A DNA stretch of 64,000 nucleotides from CAMDKS01 sp964402975 (GTDB lineage Bacteria; Bdellovibrionota_B; Oligoflexia; Oligoflexales; RGVZ01): assembly GCA_964402975.1 (NCBI GenBank), contig CAYOEM010000004.1, positions 62,001 to 126,000 on the forward strand. The letters run 5' to 3'. The notes under the pieces were generated by a model. The model saw nothing but the letters and a program-made list of their open reading frames with translations. It had not been told where the DNA came from and did no database searches. Positions 41,641-50,138 of the stretch are shown piece by piece (the stretch's first letter is position 1; every line of letters starts with the position of its first letter). The position numbers and the translations under genes are program-made.

Positions 41641-43103
41641 TGGCCCTCGTTGATGCGGATAAATTTAAAGATGAATGCGGTGTTGTCGGTGTTTTTGGCA
41701 TAAAAGACGCGAGTCATCATTTGTATCTTTCCTTATTTGCGCTGCAGCATCGCGGTCAAGAAGCTTGCGGCATTGTGACGTTTTCCGCGACTACCCCCGA
41801 GTCTATCCAAGGGGGTCCTTTGCTGCATGTGCATAAGGCTTTTGGGCTTGTGGCCGATAATTTTTCGAGTGAGATCTTAAGCCGGCTTCAAGGATCTATG
41901 GGTGTGGGTCATGTGCGATATTCAACATCGGGTGGTGGTATTGTTGAAAACATTCAGCCGTTCCAGTTTAAAACAATCTTGGGAGCTGTCGCGATTGCCC
42001 ATAATGGCAATTTAACCAATGCGCGAGATATACGGAAAAAACTTGAAACCTCCGGCTCCGTTTTTCAGAGCACGTCAGACACCGAGGTTTTGGTTCATTT
42101 GATAGCCCGTAGCGCGAGCGCGTCCATGCGGGAAAGGATAGGTGACGCTCTTCGCCAAGTTAGTGGCGCATATTCTCTCGCTATAGCGACGAAAGATGCT
42201 CTTTACGCTGTCCGAGATCCTTTTGGTTTTAGACCCCTTGTCTTAGGCCAGCTTGATAAAGGCTACGTCGTCGCAAGCGAGACCTGTGCATTGGATCTGA
42301 TTGGTGCAAAAGTCATAAGAGATATAGAACCCGGGGAAGTCGTGGAGATTACACAAGGTGGAATCACGTCATGGTTTCCACAGCGGCGCGAGCGATTAGA
42401 ATTTTGTAGTTTCGAACCGATTTATTTTGCCCGTCCCGATAGTCTTCTTCACGGCGAGTCGATTTATATCAGACGGCGAAAGATGGGTGAGATCCTGGCG
42501 CGCGAGTGCCCTGCTGAGGCTGATGTTGTGATTCCGATACCGGATAGTGGCGTGGCAATGGCCGAAGGCTTTTCACTGGAGTCAGGGATACCACTAGCCA
42601 TGGGTCTTGTGAGAAACCACTACATTGGTCGAACGTTTATCCAGCCGAGCCAGTCTGATCGCGATTTCGGGGTCCGATTAAAACTCAATCCCGTAAGGTC
42701 TGTTCTAGAGGGAAAGAGAGTGGTTGTAGTGGATGACTCGCTCGTGCGCGGAACAACTGCTGCAAGAATTTTGAGAATAATAAAAAACGCCGGAGCAAAA
42801 GAAATTCATTTTAGAGTCGCGTCGCCGCCAATAACCCATAGCTGTTTTTATGGAGTTGATACGCCGAATAGACAGCAGCTCATGGCGGCTCAAAACGACG
42901 TTAATCAGATTCGCAGGGCCCTGGAGGCGACGACTTTAGGGTTCTTATCTTTGGACGGTCTTCGTAAAGCACTGGATGAAAGTCCGGGAAAAGCGTATTG
43001 TAAGGCCTGCTTTACGGGCTCCTATCCTGCTGATGTCGGCGTGTCTACCACGCGGCAACCAACGGATGAACATGGTCCGGGATTGTTTTCGAAAATTCAT
43101 TAA
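41640..43103 (+). CDS. purF: Amidophosphoribosyltransferase PurF
   Basis: First enzyme of de novo purine synthesis, making phosphoribosylamine from PRPP and glutamine. The 487-residue protein starts with a 12-residue propeptide before Cys13 (KFKDECGVVGVFG), the catalytic N-terminal cysteine after processing. It has the PRPP-binding RVVVVDDSLVRGTTA and the cysteines in FCSFEP, SCFYGVD and YCKACFTG. Those are the ligand positions of the [4Fe-4S] cluster in the Bacillus-type enzyme. ATG at 41640 overlaps the purL stop and has AAGGAG eight bases upstream. No chain-altering features. Confidence 0.96.
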   Translation: MALVDADKFKDECGVVGVFGIKDASHHLYLSLFALQHRGQEACGIVTFSATTPESIQGGPLLHVHKAFGLVADNFSSEILSRLQGSMGVGHVRYSTSGGGIVENIQPFQFKTILGAVAIAHNGNLTNARDIRKKLETSGSVFQSTSDTEVLVHLIARSASASMRERIGDALRQVSGAYSLAIATKDALYAVRDPFGFRPLVLGQLDKGYVVASETCALDLIGAKVIRDIEPGEVVEITQGGITSWFPQRRERLEFCSFEPIYFARPDSLLHGESIYIRRRKMGEILARECPAEADVVIPIPDSGVAMAEGFSLESGIPLAMGLVRNHYIGRTFIQPSQSDRDFGVRLKLNPVRSVLEGKRVVVVDDSLVRGTTAARILRIIKNAGAKEIHFRVASPPITHSCFYGVDTPNRQQLMAAQNDVNQIRRALEATTLGFLSLDGLRKALDESPGKAYCKACFTGSYPADVGVSTTRQPTDEHGPGLFSKIH

Positions 43104-43121
43104 TTTATCCGTGAGACGAAT

Positions 43122-43853
43122 ATGCGCAAAGATGGTAGGTCGCGCGGCCAAATGAGGCCGCTTCGTATAACACCCGACTTCACAAAAAACGCGACGGCCA
43201 GTGTCCTGGTTGAGTTTGGAGACACAAAGGTCCTTTGCACTGCATTTGCAGAGGACGGTATCCCTGGTTTTTTGCGGGGCGCAAGTCCCGCCCAGGGTTG
43301 GCTGACAGCAGAGTATTCGATGTTGCCCGGAGCCACGTTATCTCGGACTAAGCGAGAGCGCCCCAATGTGAGCGGCCGCACGCAGGAGATACAAAGGCTG
43401 ATCGGCCGATCGTTGCGCGGTGTTGTTGATTTGACAGCATGCCCGGATTTGACGATGACCGTCGACTGCGATGTGCTTCAGGCCGACGGCGGAACTCGCA
43501 CGGCATCGATCACAGGCGCTTACGTCGCATTAAAGTTAGCCTATGATCGGCTTATTCGATCAGGAAAAATGAAAAGAAGTCCGATAACGGATGGAGTTGC
43601 CGCTGTTTCCATAGGCATAATCAAGGGCGAGCTTTATTGCGACCTTAATTACGATGAAGATAGTTCGGCTGAGCTTGACATGAACGTTGTTGTGAGTCAC
43701 TCCGGAAAGTTTTTAGAAATCCAGGGAACTGCGGAGCGAGGTTCGTTCACGAAAGATCAGGTTATGAAAATTATGGATCTTGCCAGCGAGGCTTTAGAGC
43801 CGGTGTTTCAGGCTCAAAATCTTGCCATCGATGGTCAGACTGCAGAGATCTAA
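43122..43853 (+). CDS. rph: Ribonuclease PH
   Basis: Phosphate-dependent 3'-5' exoribonuclease that trims tRNA 3' ends. The 243-residue product has RPLRITPDFTKNATASVLVEFGDT at the N-terminus, GWLTAEYSMLPGAT, the active-site RTQEIQRLIGRSLR and DVLQADGGTRTASITGA. These are diagnostic for RNase PH over PNPase. It follows purF by 18 bases on the same strand, so it may be transcribed with the pur genes. The next gene is convergent. Confidence 0.96.
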   Translation: MRKDGRSRGQMRPLRITPDFTKNATASVLVEFGDTKVLCTAFAEDGIPGFLRGASPAQGWLTAEYSMLPGATLSRTKRERPNVSGRTQEIQRLIGRSLRGVVDLTACPDLTMTVDCDVLQADGGTRTASITGAYVALKLAYDRLIRSGKMKRSPITDGVAAVSIGIIKGELYCDLNYDEDSSAELDMNVVVSHSGKFLEIQGTAERGSFTKDQVMKIMDLASEALEPVFQAQNLAIDGQTAEI

Positions 43854-43887
43854 TCCGACATTAATAGAGACAGTTGGCTCACTGCTG

Positions 43888-44325
43888 CTAAAGCTGTGGG
43901 CCGATAAGCACCAACCACGCGAATGCACCCAGACCAAGCAACAATAAGATGACAAGAATTTTTCGAACAAGACGACTAGCGTAGCTTTCGCCGATGATAG
44001 TTTTAAGTTGTGCAGTATGAAGGAACTGATCTTTCACCCGATTTTTCGCATTCGTCCGCGGAGTCATTGAAATGTATTGGCCCGGTTCATCTTGTTCGGA
44101 CGCCGCGTCTTCATTGAGAGGCGTAATAACTCGCTCGTCGGAGACCTGGGGTTTGTTGTCAACTCGGGTCGATTCGCCTTGGTTGGTTAACACAGTCCGA
44201 GAAAACTGCTTAGCGGAAGGTTTCACGTTGGGAAATGAAACATCGATAGCTTGATGAAGCTCAACTAGAACGCGAGCTACGATCGTTTGCTCGTCTGTTG
44301 GTTGAAATTCAAGAATTCGACTCAT
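43888..44325 (-). CDS. Uncharacterised tail-anchored membrane protein
   Basis: I do not recognise this 145-residue protein. It has a soluble, polar, largely disordered-looking N-terminal 115 residues with many Gln, Ser, Thr and Asp. One hydrophobic helix near the C-terminus (RLVRKILVILLLLGLGAFAWLVLIGPQ) is preceded by basic residues, suggesting a tail-anchored protein with its bulk in the cytoplasm. The gene follows secA by 93 bases in the same direction, and the ATG lacks a strong binding site. No enzyme motif is seen. It could be an accessory of secretion, but that is only position. Confidence 0.6.
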   Translation of the reverse strand: MSRILEFQPTDEQTIVARVLVELHQAIDVSFPNVKPSAKQFSRTVLTNQGESTRVDNKPQVSDERVITPLNEDAASEQDEPGQYISMTPRTNAKNRVKDQFLHTAQLKTIIGESYASRLVRKILVILLLLGLGAFAWLVLIGPQL

Positions 44326-44418
44326 GATTGACTCTCACAGGGGCAACGCATACATCACCAAAGGCACTCAGTTAAGATACCATATTTGGCAGACGCCTGT
44401 AAGAGAACCCGGGAGGGA

Positions 44419-47073
44419 CTATGTCACGGCCTCTAGGGCGCCGTGACATTTTTTGAATTTCTTACCAGAGCCACATGGGCAAGGCTCGTTTCGACCGACT
44501 TTCTCTTTCGCGCGATGGGGCGATGATTGTGGTCTTGTCGGCGCCGCATCATCGGGAGCTCGACTGCCATGATAGATCATACCGTCATCGGAGGCAGACG
44601 GCTCAGAGCGCTTTGCGGTTATGTCTGGCGATTGAGGGCTTGTTGCTGTGGCAGCATCGGGATGGGCGAACACGAGCGTCTCCTCGTCGGGCTCATCTGC
44701 ATGAAGATCGGTTGGCTTGACGTGGGAGACATCGAGGAACAGTAAAGTCTGAGTCGTTTCATCAAATATGCGACCCATCATACCCTCAAATAAACGGAAT
44801 GCCTCCTTTTTGTATTCTTGAAGGGGATCCCGCTGTCCGTAGCCTCGAAGACTAACACTGTCGCGCAAATTGTCCATGCTCTGAAGGTTATTTTTCCAAG
44901 CGCGGTCGATAACTTGAAGAAACACGTAACTTTCCAGTCTACCAAGATTCTCTGACCCAAGTTCCCGATATTTGGATTGGTATCGGTTCAGGACTTGTTC
45001 ATGTAATTTATTAGAAAGCTCGTCTTCGGCAATGCCATCACTTTTGATTCCATGAAGATCAATTATGGTTCCAAGTTCGGCTTTCATGTCGTGTTTAATG
45101 CCGTCAAGATTGAAACCCCCACCTTTTTCGATGGAAGAATTCTTTCCAATGATTCCATCTATCATTTTTCGGATTGTCTCCGATAAAAAGTCGAGATGCT
45201 CACCGGTGGTGTTTTGGAGGGCCTCATTTCTAAGGTTATATATGACCTGACGCTGCTGATTCATAACGTCGTCATATTCCAACAAATGTTTACGACTCGA
45301 AAAGTTCTGCTCCTCAACGCGGTGTTGAGCTTTTTCTATAGCGCGAGAAACCATGGGCGAAACGATCGCCTCGCCCTCACGCATTCCTAAACGCTGCATA
45401 ATGGACGTGAGTCGATCGCCCGCGAATATACGCATCAAGTCATCTTCAAGGCTAAGGAAGAACTTTGATTCGCCTGGGTCACCTTGTCGGCCCGAGCGGC
45501 CGCGCAACTGATTGTCGATGCGTCGAGAGTCGTGACGCTCCGTGCCTATGACATAGAGTCCTCCAGCCTCCCTGGAGCCTGGACCGAGCACGATATCTGT
45601 ACCACGACCAGCCATGTTCGTTGAGATTGTGACGCGCCCCGAGTATCCCGCTTCGCGAATAATATCAGCCTCCCGGGCGTGATTTTTCGCATTGAGGATC
45701 TCATGACTGACGCCAATCTTTTTGAGCAAGGATGACAGCAGCTCACTTTTTTCAACCGAGACTGTGCCAACGAGAACAGGTTGACCACGTTTCTGCGCTT
45801 TTTCAATCTCAGTGGCGATGATGTTGAATTTCTCTCGTGCCGAAAGATAAACTTCGTCGGGATGATCTTTTCGGATCATGGTTTTGTTAGTTGGAATGCA
45901 AACCACGTCAAGATTGTATATTTTTTTGAATTCTACGGCTTCCGTATCTGCAGTGCCTGTCATACCAGCTAGTTTTGTGTAAAGGCGGAAGTAGTTTTGG
46001 AATGTCACTGTCGCCATGGTTTGCGTTTCATTTTGAACCTGGACGTGCTCTTTGGCTTCTAGGGCTCCGTGTAAGCCGTCGCTGTAACGTCTTCCAGGCA
46101 TGAGTCGACCAGTAAATTCGTCAACGATAACAACCTTGCCGTTCTGCACGACGTAGTCGACGTCCTTTTTGAAAATAACGTGGGCTTTTAGAGCCTTTTC
46201 AACGTGATGAAGATAATCAATGTTTTGTGGATCGTAGAGATTCTCAACGCGCAGTCTTTTTTCCAGCTTGCTCATGCCGTCTTCTGTGAGAGATACGATC
46301 CGACTTTTTTCATCTAGAATATAATCGACGTCTTTTTGAAGGCCTGGGATGGCAGTATTGACCTTCACGAAAAGATCTAAGTTACTCTCCGCAGGGCCGC
46401 TGATGATAAGCGGAGTTCGTGCCTCATCAATAAGGATGGAGTCAACCTCGTCGACGATGGCGTAATTGTGGCCACGCTGAACAAAGCGCGACTGTTCTGT
46501 CTTCATGTTGTCACGCAGGTAGTCGAAACCAAATTCGTTGTTTGTGCCGTAGGTTATGTCGGCCGCGTAGCTCGCCCGGCGCTGATCATCGGTGAGACCG
46601 TGTATGATGACGCCTGTCGTTAATCCAAGGAACGTGTAAACTTTACCCATCTGCTCGGCGTCTCGTTGAGCCAAGTAGTCGTTCACAGTGACAACGTGAA
46701 CCCCTTTACCGCTTAGTGCATTTAAAAAAACGGGCGCGGTCGCCGTGAGTGTTTTACCCTCACCGGTTTTCATCTCAGAGATTTTACCCTCGTGGAGGAC
46801 GACCCCACCAACAAGCTGGACGTCATAGTGCCGCTCGCGTCTGACGCGAAATGCGGCCTCGCGAACAAGAGCAAATGCTTCAGGGAGGACGCTATCTAAC
46901 GATGCTCCAGATGCAACTTTCTGCTTCAGCGCATTTGTTTTGCGCGGAAAATCATCATCGCTTAAAGCCTTCATGGAGGGCTCCAAGGCGTTAACTTGCT
47001 GAACGATAGCGCTTATTCGTTTTATTTCACGATCGTTCTTTGATCCAAAAATTTTCTTTGCAATTCCTAGCAT
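44419..47073 (-). CDS. secA: Protein translocase ATPase SecA
   Basis: Motor of the Sec pathway. The 884-residue protein has the P-loop MKTGEGKT (residues 101-108), ITYGTNNEFGFDYLRDNM, the DEVDSILIDEARTPLIISG stretch, VTISTNMAGRGTDIVLG and DNQLRGRSGRQGDPGESKFFLSLEDDL. The tail carries the zinc SEC-C motif with CPCGSGKKFKKCHG. All canonical parts are present. ATG at 47073 gives MLGIAKKIFGSKNDR, the usual start, seven residues inside the open frame. It follows an M23 peptidase by 69 bases. An A/T-rich TATAAT lies at 47129-47134 but has no good -35. Confidence 0.97.
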   Translation of the reverse strand: MLGIAKKIFGSKNDREIKRISAIVQQVNALEPSMKALSDDDFPRKTNALKQKVASGASLDSVLPEAFALVREAAFRVRRERHYDVQLVGGVVLHEGKISEMKTGEGKTLTATAPVFLNALSGKGVHVVTVNDYLAQRDAEQMGKVYTFLGLTTGVIIHGLTDDQRRASYAADITYGTNNEFGFDYLRDNMKTEQSRFVQRGHNYAIVDEVDSILIDEARTPLIISGPAESNLDLFVKVNTAIPGLQKDVDYILDEKSRIVSLTEDGMSKLEKRLRVENLYDPQNIDYLHHVEKALKAHVIFKKDVDYVVQNGKVVIVDEFTGRLMPGRRYSDGLHGALEAKEHVQVQNETQTMATVTFQNYFRLYTKLAGMTGTADTEAVEFKKIYNLDVVCIPTNKTMIRKDHPDEVYLSAREKFNIIATEIEKAQKRGQPVLVGTVSVEKSELLSSLLKKIGVSHEILNAKNHAREADIIREAGYSGRVTISTNMAGRGTDIVLGPGSREAGGLYVIGTERHDSRRIDNQLRGRSGRQGDPGESKFFLSLEDDLMRIFAGDRLTSIMQRLGMREGEAIVSPMVSRAIEKAQHRVEEQNFSSRKHLLEYDDVMNQQRQVIYNLRNEALQNTTGEHLDFLSETIRKMIDGIIGKNSSIEKGGGFNLDGIKHDMKAELGTIIDLHGIKSDGIAEDELSNKLHEQVLNRYQSKYRELGSENLGRLESYVFLQVIDRAWKNNLQSMDNLRDSVSLRGYGQRDPLQEYKKEAFRLFEGMMGRIFDETTQTLLFLDVSHVKPTDLHADEPDEETLVFAHPDAATATSPQSPDITAKRSEPSASDDGMIYHGSRAPDDAAPTRPQSSPHRAKEKVGRNEPCPCGSGKKFKKCHGALEAVT

Positions 47074-47142
47074 GCACTCAGACCTCACAGGCAATCGACG
47101 CCAGGCGCAAGCCTAGGGCGGGTCCACTATTATATATTTTTT

Positions 47143-48114
47143 TTAGTGAGCGGCTATTGCTAACTCATCGATATTCAGAATGAATTTCATCGGGTCGATG
47201 GTTCTGCCGTTTACGGCGACCTCGTAATGAAGGTGAGGTCCTGTGGATCTGCCAGATCGTCCCACGGTCGCTATCTGGTCGCCGCGATGGATCACCTGAC
47301 CAGGGCTGACCAAGTTTTGGGCATTGTGGCCATAGCCCGTGACGACACCATAACCATGCGCAATCAAAACAAAATTTCCGAATCCGTTGCGCACTCCGGA
47401 GAAGATCACGACTCCGTCAGCTGGAGCATAGATAGGCGTGCCCTCTGGAGCTGCTACATCAATACCGCGGTGAACAGCCGGCTCTCCTGTAAAGGGGCTT
47501 GAGCGCTGACCGAAACCACTGGTGATCCAGCCATCGACGGGTGTCATGGATGGTATTGATGCTAATAGAATCTTTTGCTGGGACAATCTGCTGATGACCT
47601 GCTGTAGTTCAAAAACACCCTTCTGACTGGCCATCGAAATGGAGTCAAGTCGCGCAAACACGGGCTTAAATACGAGCCTATCGAGTTCGACACTTCCAGG
47701 AACGCCAGCTTTCTTTTCAACTTGCGACTGATTTTGAGTTGAGGTTCCATCCGCACTAGAAACAGCTGTCACAGATGTTAGTCCCGCTTTTTTCGTCAGA
47801 GAATTCGTCTGGAGGCTGGTCATTTCCGTTAGCTTAGCGGAGTATTCCTTGACCTTGCGAAGAGATGAACGCACTTCATCTAGGCTGGACATTAGAATGC
47901 GGGCTTCGCCTTTAAGCGCCCTATCGTCCTGGATTGCTTGAAGATAGGCGGAGCGTAAATTTCTCATGTGCAAATAGTCGGCTACGCCGTAGCCGAGAGC
48001 CAGTAAACCAACTAAGGCAAAAATCTTGCCAATAAAAACGACGTTGTAAGAGATGGCAAAGCGTTTTGAGCCATTTTTATCGTCTGGAACTATGACTATG
48101 GTGTACTGACGCAA
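47143..48114 (-). CDS. M23 family (LytM-type) peptidoglycan endopeptidase, membrane-anchored
   Basis: A 323-residue wall hydrolase. One membrane helix lies at about residues 25-45 (VVFIGKIFALVGLLALGYG), followed by a coiled-coil-like region (residues 65-95). The C-terminal M23 domain has GFGQRSSPFTGEPAVHRGIDVAAPEGTPIYAPADG and GPHLHYEVAVNG, so the zinc ligands HxxxD and HxH are intact and it should be active. The start is TTG (48114-48112), with AAGGGG eight bases upstream inside a hairpin (see 48124-48154). The N-terminus RQYTIVIVPDDKNG looks like other M23 proteins of deltaproteobacteria, supporting this start. It lies between a PP2C gene and secA. Confidence 0.9.
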   Translation of the reverse strand: MRQYTIVIVPDDKNGSKRFAISYNVVFIGKIFALVGLLALGYGVADYLHMRNLRSAYLQAIQDDRALKGEARILMSSLDEVRSSLRKVKEYSAKLTEMTSLQTNSLTKKAGLTSVTAVSSADGTSTQNQSQVEKKAGVPGSVELDRLVFKPVFARLDSISMASQKGVFELQQVISRLSQQKILLASIPSMTPVDGWITSGFGQRSSPFTGEPAVHRGIDVAAPEGTPIYAPADGVVIFSGVRNGFGNFVLIAHGYGVVTGYGHNAQNLVSPGQVIHRGDQIATVGRSGRSTGPHLHYEVAVNGRTIDPMKFILNIDELAIAAH

Positions 48115-48123
48115 TGAATAGAC

Positions 48124-48154
48124 CCCTTAGAAAGAACCAACATTCTTCTAAGGG
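48124..48154 (-). promoter_or_regulatory. Hairpin covering the M23 gene ribosome binding site
   Basis: CCCTTAGAA (48124-48132) and TTCTAAGGG (48146-48154) form a perfect 9-base-pair stem with a 13-base loop in the 56-base gap between the PP2C and M23 genes. On the minus-strand transcript the downstream arm contains AAGGGG, the probable Shine-Dalgarno of the TTG-initiated M23 gene. No T-run follows, so it is not a typical terminator. It could lower or condition translation or protect an upstream mRNA end. Confidence 0.55.
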
Positions 48155-48170
48155 TTTCGGCATTTTAAGA

Positions 48171-48947
48171 TCAAACTTTAACCTGGCACACGATGACCGA
48201 GATGTTATCGTCGCCCCCGCGGTTGTTGGCCTCTGCAATCAAATGGTCAACTGCTAAAATTCCGTAGTTTTTACAATGTTCACAGATGGTTTCCTCTGGC
48301 ACACGCCCATGAAGCCCATCAGAGCATATGACGATAAAGTCATTAGGCTCCAAATCAAGGACATAAGTATCCACATCCTCTTGTTCTTGGTAGCCGACGC
48401 TCCGGGTTATCACGTTGCGCAAATGATGATTTTCAGCTTCTTCCTTGGTGATAATGCCGGCCCGCAGTTGCTCACTAACCAAACTATGATCCGTGGTAAT
48501 TTGATAAATGTAACCACATCGAATCAAGTAAAGCCGACTATCTCCCACGTGCGCGACGACCAACGACCGGCCAATAGTCCTTGCGACGGTAGCAGTTGTT
48601 CCCATGCCTTTGAGATTTGGCTCCTCTAGGGCGCGATCATAGATCCGCGCTGAAGCGTGATTGATGGAGTCTGACAGGATCTTCGCCGTTGCACCCGAAG
48701 GTAGGGACGGGTTGCCGGCAATGGCGGGAACCAAGTTACTATCCAGAAATGAGCGAATGTTTTGAACCGCTAAGGAACTCGCAACTTCTCCCCCAGCGTG
48801 TCCACCCATTCCATCAGCCACAATATATAAGCTTCGCTTATTGTCGCACAAATAAGAATCTTGATTGGACGATCGAACGCGACCAACGTGCGTATTTCCG
48901 CTTCCATTAACTAAAATTTGCTGGCTCAATCGGATCATCCTCACCAT
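48171..48947 (-). CDS. PP2C-type serine/threonine protein phosphatase
   Basis: A 258-residue metal-dependent phosphatase of the Stp1 kind. It has the early metal motif VRSSNQDSYL (D30), IVADGMGGHAGGEVAS (45-57), HVGDSRLYLIRCG, TDHSLVSEQL and the C-terminal GGDDNISVIV, so every PP2C core motif is present. The N-terminal GNTHVGRVRSSNQDS matches bacterial Stp proteins. It would reverse Hanks-type Ser/Thr kinase signalling. No kinase is in this window, but an FHA reader (55515-57053) is on the same strand 6.5 kb upstream. ATG at 48947. The gene follows a NUDIX gene by 35 bases. Confidence 0.93.
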   Translation of the reverse strand: MVRMIRLSQQILVNGSGNTHVGRVRSSNQDSYLCDNKRSLYIVADGMGGHAGGEVASSLAVQNIRSFLDSNLVPAIAGNPSLPSGATAKILSDSINHASARIYDRALEEPNLKGMGTTATVARTIGRSLVVAHVGDSRLYLIRCGYIYQITTDHSLVSEQLRAGIITKEEAENHHLRNVITRSVGYQEQEDVDTYVLDLEPNDFIVICSDGLHGRVPEETICEHCKNYGILAVDHLIAEANNRGGDDNISVIVCQVKV

Positions 48948-48982
48948 GTCTAGACCTGTTCAAATCATACCACAAAAACGAC

Positions 48983-49528
48983 TTATTCGTCCTTAACGTA
49001 TCGGCCGGCAAGACTAATGCAAAGACACGCGAGGGCGTGGTTAACCTGCCCCGTGCGAATCAGCGCATCAAGCTCCTTATATTTAAAAAATTCAATTGAA
49101 ATCCGTTCGTCCTGATCCGGAAAAAGCTTACGATTGCCCGCCGGGGCACAGCCCAGAGCCACAAAAAAATGACAACGGTTGGTCATAATTGCAGGGTTAG
49201 GATTAATCGACCCTAGCGGTAGAAATCGCTGACTAACGAATCCCGTCTCTTCTTCTAATTCTCTGGCCGCGGCAATCGTCGGGTCTTTTTCATGCGCGTC
49301 CATCACACCTCCTGGAGTTTCGAGGACAAACGATAGAGATCCGATCCGCGGTTGACGCACCAAGACGATTTTATTGTCTAACGTTACTGGCAGAACATTA
49401 ACCCAGTCGGGAGCATCCAATCTGAAGTAGGAATGTTCCGGCTTCAAGTCGCCAACTTCAAAACGGATTTCTTCCACATTGAAAGGACGGGTCTTCAAAA
49501 CAACATTATTGGATTTAAGTTTAAACAT
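48983..49528 (-). CDS. NUDIX hydrolase, ADP-ribose pyrophosphatase-like
   Basis: A 181-residue NUDIX protein. The box runs GGVMDAHEKDPTIAAAREL and then EEETGF, with catalytic REL-EEE intact. It appears to hold one more residue between the first Glu and the REL than the standard GX5EX7REUXEEXGU pattern. The overall shape (VLPVTLDNKIVLVRQPRIG before the box) resembles the ADP-ribose/ADP-sugar branch. ATG at 49528 is chosen over a TTG at 49549, giving a 10-base gap from the nucleosidase gene upstream. Substrate not determinable. Confidence 0.85.
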   Translation of the reverse strand: MFKLKSNNVVLKTRPFNVEEIRFEVGDLKPEHSYFRLDAPDWVNVLPVTLDNKIVLVRQPRIGSLSFVLETPGGVMDAHEKDPTIAAARELEEETGFVSQRFLPLGSINPNPAIMTNRCHFFVALGCAPAGNRKLFPDQDERISIEFFKYKELDALIRTGQVNHALACLCISLAGRYVKDE

Positions 49529-49538
49529 GGTCGTCAAC

Positions 49539-50135
49539 CTACAGTTCAAGTGTTCGCATTTCTCTTCTAAGAGCTGACGCAGTTAGTTTGGCTGCGGATT
49601 CAAAATTTCGTTTCCACTGGTCTCGGGCATCTTGGCCCGTGGCATTCGTGGTCGCTACCAAGACGGAGAATGTAAGAGCGCGTTCCGCCCAAGCCCGCGC
49701 AACTGAATACGCCTCAATAGTTTCTGTTACGACCTCATTTGGGATGCACTCAGTAGAATCTTCCTTTACCGAAATACCAAGCCCACAAACTACTCGGCAT
49801 GCTGGCAATTTAAACTTTAGGGAATTTAGCTGGATCGGCCTATCAAACTGTCCGAGTAGCTCTGTTTTTTTATGTCTGACATCCCAAGGCGCCAATTCAA
49901 GACTCTTAGCGCAAAAAATATTGACGTCTTTAAAGGTGCCAACAATTCCAGCCGTACAGCAAAATATCACGTGCCGCCCTTCGACGAGATCTCTTGTATT
50001 TGCAGCGACTATTGCAGACTGAGTTAAGCCGACACCGGTAACGACACGGGTGATATCATGTGAGATTTCACCGACATTCTTAATAATGTCGTCAGTTTCA
50101 AATGCGGCTGCACTGGCGATAATAATTCTGCTCAT
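49539..50135 (-). CDS. Nucleoside phosphorylase-family protein, possibly futalosine hydrolase (MqnB-like)
   Basis: A 198-residue member of the phosphorylase superfamily (PNP/MTAN fold). The N-terminus IIIASAAAFETDDI and the strand VTGVGLTQSAIVAANT match the first half of such enzymes; the C-terminal half has VVTETIEAYSVARAWAERA and VATTNATGQDARDQW. The last piece resembles the region of futalosine hydrolases, which cleave futalosine in the alternative menaquinone pathway, more than it resembles MTA/SAH nucleosidase. That reading is tentative. It lies three bases after RNase J, so it is surely in the same transcript. Confidence 0.6.
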   Translation of the reverse strand: MSRIIIASAAAFETDDIIKNVGEISHDITRVVTGVGLTQSAIVAANTRDLVEGRHVIFCCTAGIVGTFKDVNIFCAKSLELAPWDVRHKKTELLGQFDRPIQLNSLKFKLPACRVVCGLGISVKEDSTECIPNEVVTETIEAYSVARAWAERALTFSVLVATTNATGQDARDQWKRNFESAAKLTASALRREMRTLEL

Positions 50136-50138
50136 CGT

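Noticed and set aside
47129..47134. TATAAT before secA as a promoter
   Set aside because: No acceptable -35 at 16-18 bases, and it lies in a general A/T run.
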